Shown piece by piece: positions 60,422-64,000 of a stretch of 64,000 nt of DNA. The stretch comes from Halichoerus grypus (taxonomy: Eukaryota > Chordata > Mammalia > Carnivora > Phocidae), in assembly GCF_964656455.1 (NCBI RefSeq), contig NC_135715.1, positions 145,445,935 to 145,509,934 of the forward strand. Direction: 5' to 3'. The position numbers were made by a program, and so were the translations under genes. The notes beneath the pieces were generated by a model that was not told the DNA's origin, ran no database searches, and worked only from the letters and a program-made list of their open reading frames with translations. Numbering within the stretch: position 1 is the stretch's first letter; every line of letters begins with the position of its first letter.

Positions 60422-60609
60422 GGGGTGCCTGGGTGGTTCAGTCGTTAAGCGTCTGCCTTCGGCTCAGGTCATGATCCCGGGATCCTGGGATCGAGCCCCA
60501 CATCGGGCTCCCTGCTCTGCTGGGAGTCTGCTTCTCCCTCTCCCACTCCCCCTGCTTGTGTTCCCTCTCTCGCTGTGTCTCTCTCTGTCAAATAAATAAA
60601 ATCTTAAAA
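60422..60609 (+). mobile_element. Can-SINE, plus strand, subfamily A type
   Basis: The head is GGGGTGCCTGGGTGGTTCAG, then TCGTTAAGCGTCTGCC, TCCCGGGATCCTGGGATCGA, a CT tract with CTCTGTCAAATAAATAAAATC and an A tail. A 12-bp AT-rich TSD (AAAAATATTTTA) lies at 60410-60421 and 60610-60621. Confidence 0.95.
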
Positions 60610-60621
60610 AAAAATATTTTA

Positions 60622-62234
60622 AAAAGTCAGTTTTAGGATTCATTCTCTCTATATGCCTCTAAAATAGCCATCTCTCACGGAAGAGCAAAGACACAGCCCT
60701 CCTCATCTTAACCATATAATCTGAAACAAGAATATTCCAACACAGGCCACACTATGTTGTGTCTAGTTTCATACTGCCTCTCTCACTGAAATAGTTACAA
60801 GACAGAAAAGAACAAGATGGGTCCCATGCTGTTTTATGGAATTTTGAATAATCCTAATAATCCAATAAACCTAACGCATAGTTTTACCCAAGATATGTGC
60901 GATGTTGATAATGTTCTCATTCAGTTCTTTCTTCTGATAATCTGAAAACATTCAAAAGACTCAGATATACAATAAATATCATTATACTAAATGGGCTGAG
61001 AAATCAAGTAGATTGTTGAAAATTGGCCCTGCCATGAAGATTTTTCAAAAGCACCTTTCATGTGGTGAGTTGTAACAAATAACACAATAATTCAGGAGTC
61101 TAGTCCAAAACTAGCAGCTGTAGATGCTCCAAAGTTCTTGTCAGTTAATCCTAAATTACATTATATTTAATTATTTTACTTCTTGATCATAGCTCTATAG
61201 TAGATAAAATGTTTAGCATATATACATTTCAGTAATGTTTTTAATTGAATATGCTACTAATAGCAATGCTTTTTCAGGGGGCAAAAAAGCGTAAAGTGGT
61301 CAATTTCATACTCTTAAACTTGCATTTAGTTTTAAATTACTTATTACACTGAATTTTGAAAATAAGATAAAAATAATGACCCAAACAAGATAAGATTAAT
61401 GTCATTTGTGTATACCCTCCAGCATTTCTTTATTACAGTGCCTGTGTTTCTCCTAACAAAACTTCCAATTTCTTTTAAATATTTTCTCTGAAATTGCTGC
61501 TTTTGAGTTTAACATTCTAGTGACACATGTTCTAATCAGGAAAAGGCATATAATCACTTACTTTAGGAAGAAATGTTCTCCTGTGGACCCCTAGTATAGA
61601 CAAATGAAAGTAGAGCAAAAGTTAGTTTTCTAACAAATCCAGTAGCCTAGGGGGTAAATTTATAATGTGCCAGGAAGCTCAAAATAGGCAATATATGTTT
61701 TGTTCCAATATGAGATCCCTAACTGTATCGCTAAGTTTTGAGTCAGATGACTGTCTTTTTATGCTTTACATAGCACTAAATGCATTTTCTATAGGTCTTT
61801 CTTTTTGCTTCATGTACCATAAGAATTGGTATTGCTCCCAGCTCTGATTACTTATCTTCTTTTTTACACTCAAGCTATAAAATGTTAAATAATAGGTAGG
61901 AAATATTTTCACTCATGTGAAAGGAGGGACAGCGTGGTAACCTTCATTTGTTCTGTGCCAAACTATTTGTCCTCTCAACTGCAGACCAGCACTCCTGTGG
62001 AGGAGAGCTCACCCAAACACACTCACTGAAATTGCCCCAGTAGACATCATTACCTCTTGGATCTACACCTGTACCACTGGTTATTTCCTCTCAGCCTTTT
62101 CTGAATCTGACTGAACTCTCTGTCTGCAGTTTCTTAGTGTATATCAGTGTTATGGACAAAGTCATCATTGCTGTTTTTGCAAGTGCTCTACTTTTAAATA
62201 TTTTGTTGTTTTGTTTCAGTAATAGTTTCTGATT
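60622..62234. other. Unassigned AT-rich sequence
   Basis: No gene or repeat recognised. Confidence 0.45.
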
Positions 62235-62250
62235 TCTTTGTAAAACTTTT

Positions 62251-62465
62251 TCTTTCTTTTTTTCTTTCTTTCTTTTTTTTTGAGAGAGAGAGAGCCAGAG
62301 TGAGCAGGGGCAGGGAGGGGCACAGGGAGAGGGACAGAGAGAATCCAAAGCAGGCTCCATGCCCAATGTGGAGACTGACACAGGGCTTGATCTCACAATT
62401 GAGATCATGACCTGAGCTGAAATCAAGAGTTGGTGCTTAACCCACTGAGCCACCCAGGCACCCCA
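62251..62465 (-). mobile_element. Older Can-SINE, minus strand, with TTTC-type tail
   Basis: On the minus strand it has head GGGTGCCTGGGTGGCTCAG, TGGGTTAAGCACCAACTC, TTGATTTCAGCTCAGGTCAT, GATCTCAATTGTGAGATC (a palindrome-like insertion) and a tail array of GAAA units (62251-62280). A 16-bp TSD (TCTTTGTAAAACTTTT) lies at 62235-62250 and 62466-62481. The frame 62091-62453 is SINE-derived. Confidence 0.95.
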
Positions 62466-62481
62466 TCTTTGTAAAACTTTT

Positions 62482-63040
62482 AAGGAACACAGTTCAGCGG
62501 CTCTGTACCTCTGTAATTTTTTGTAAGAAGAATCATAGCCATAAATAATTTTATGTCAAATGTTCAAATGTGTCTTTAATTTTCATTACTTTTTTTATTA
62601 CTTTTTTATAAGGCATTTTTTTTTCAGGTGACTGATTGGTTTAATTATTACTTTTTTGGTCAGGGATTAGCATAGATAATAGATAATTAACATAGATAAT
62701 CTTCCTATCCTTAGGTCTCTAAAGGAATTGTCATATTCATTATTCATTTACTTTTTTATTCATTCATCTAAAAGTCATTCATTTATACTTTGTATCATTT
62801 GATGGTAATAGAAATTAGTGGATGAAAAAGAAATATAAGAATATACCAACCATACCAAGATTGGGAAAAAATCTGATAAAATGACATTTCCACTTTCAAA
62901 TTAGTTTAGTTTCATTTTTATGATGAAAACCAGCGATGAGAACAAGAAAATTGTGAGATATATGTGAATTTCAGAGAGTTGAATGATCCACAGAAGGAAT
63001 GATCTGATTTTAGAAAAGACAAAGGACGCATAATTCTTTA
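62482..63040. other. Unassigned spacer
   Basis: No gene or confident repeat. Confidence 0.45.
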
Positions 63041-63054
63041 GAATTTCGTCAGAT

Positions 63055-63293
63055 GGAATAGGAAGAAATCAGAGAGGAAGACAAACTATGAGAGACTCTT
63101 AACTGTGGGAAAGAAACTGGGGGTTGCTGGAGGGGAAGTGGGGGGGATGGGGTAACTGGGTGATGGGCATTAAAGAGGGCACATGACGTGATGAGCACTG
63201 GGTGTTATATGCAACTGATGAATCACTGAACTCTATCTGAAACTAATTCATTATGTTGGCTAATTGAATTTAAATAAAACAAAGGAAGAAAAA
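63055..63293 (+). mobile_element. Young carnivore L1 3' UTR end, plus strand
   Basis: AGAGAGGAAGACAAACTATG, GAGAGACTCTTAACTGTGGG, a G-rich tract (63118-63160), GATGAGCACTGGGTGTTATA, TGCAACTGATGAATCACTG and GTTGGCTAATTGAATTTAAA lead to an AATAAAACAAAGGAAGAAAAA tail. A likely TSD of 14 bases with two mismatches lies at 63041-63054 and 63294-63307. It is the reference orientation of the 3' UTR seen reversed at 12139 and 5470. Confidence 0.9.
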
Positions 63294-63307
63294 GAATTTC
63301 ATCAAAT

Positions 63308-64000
63308 CCATAATGAATATTTCTCAAAGTAATTTATAATTTAAAAGAATCACCAAGTAATGAATTAGCAAGAACTGTCAGATTTGACTATTTTAGAACT
63401 CTAGAGTCTAGTTTAACACTTGCAGTGTCCAGGGGAGTGCTTGATTAAAAAAAGAGGCAGGTAAATTTTGACATTTCACATAGCATCTACAGTGACCCCA
63501 AGACAGGTAGCTGTAGAGATGGTGGCCCATATTCCTAGTACAATTTGCTGATGCCAGGCGGGCAATAAGGACCTGCTCCTTCAAAAATTGAGTTGTGTGT
63601 TTTAATATGACTGGCAGTTCATAGATCAGCATAAAGGCCGGCTATTGCTACAACCTCATCAGGTTGAAACAGCTTCCTGGGTAGATTCTGTTGAAAGAAT
63701 TTAGAGACAAAATGCCTTCCCCCTGCCCCTTTCTTTCCTTATTGGATGAAACAGACTGAATGCAGACATAATAAAGCATATGGCAGGAAATATAGTCCTT
63801 ACCAAATAGTTTGGAAAAGTCACTAAACAAATGGATAACTACTGTCCTCCTCAACAGCAATCTCTGGGGAGGAGGAAGAACCTTATTTTTAGAAGTCCTG
63901 CATTACAATATTAAAAATATAAAGTTCTCAACAAAAATTACAAAACATACAAAGGAAAAGGAAGATATGATCCATTCATAAAGAAAACAAAATAAATCAA
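63308..64000. other. Unassigned sequence
   Basis: No gene is called. The frames 63408-63632 and 63648-63860 (-) show no domain and look accidental. Confidence 0.45.

Overview
The window is nuclear DNA from a mammal of the order Carnivora, and I see no protein-coding gene in it. The clearest sign is 18 tRNA-derived Can-SINE (SINEC) insertions on both strands. They have a head of the type GGGGCGCCTGGGTGGCTCAG, a tRNA-like B box near GGATCGAGTCCC, a CT-rich middle and an AATAAATAAAATCTT-A(n) tail, and most have exact target-site duplications (TSDs). The young copies are not of the dog SINEC_Cf type. They look like the subfamilies common in arctoids (bears, seals, mustelids and relatives), so an arctoid caniform is my inference; the species cannot be named.

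Layout. 1-5 kb: unique AT-rich sequence, a decayed SINE, then a long (about 740 bp) L2 relic at 3.64-4.38 kb flanked by two SINEs. 5-7.4 kb: an ancient antisense L1-like relic carrying a younger L1 3' end and a SINE with a 20-bp TSD. 8-13 kb: a head-duplicated SINE, a MIR, another SINE, an antisense L1M joined to an MLT1 LTR fragment, a 5'-truncated young L1 with TSD, and a MER5A. 13.5-18.5 kb: an old SINE, a second MER5A, an antisense MLT1 LTR, a MIR, and an unexplained pair of inverted repeats. 19.8-29.8 kb: L1 ORF2 tail plus 3' UTR, four SINEs, an ancient antisense L1, a MIR and short L1 ends. 30-42 kb: mostly unassigned sequence, two L1 3' UTR blocks at 34.5-34.9 kb, two unassigned antisense reading frames at 36.7-38.0 kb, and a 1.6-kb antisense L1M ORF2 relic at 38.0-39.7 kb. 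42-64 kb: SINEs, long TG/CA microsatellites, two very short L1 insertions, two MIRs and a young L1 3' end at 63 kb.

No gene set works together here. All reading frames are short (at most 153 codons), and those I can explain come from SINEs, L1 or L2. The window reads as an intergenic desert or the inside of a large intron. Unannotated exons, enhancers or noncoding RNAs cannot be excluded from sequence alone. I found no CRISPR array, operon, functional tRNA or rRNA gene, or novel enzymatic system. The observations most worth following are local: the inverted-repeat pair near 13.6/16.5 kb, the structurally odd SINEs, three unexplained tandem duplications, and a few unique stretches that may be conserved noncoding elements.
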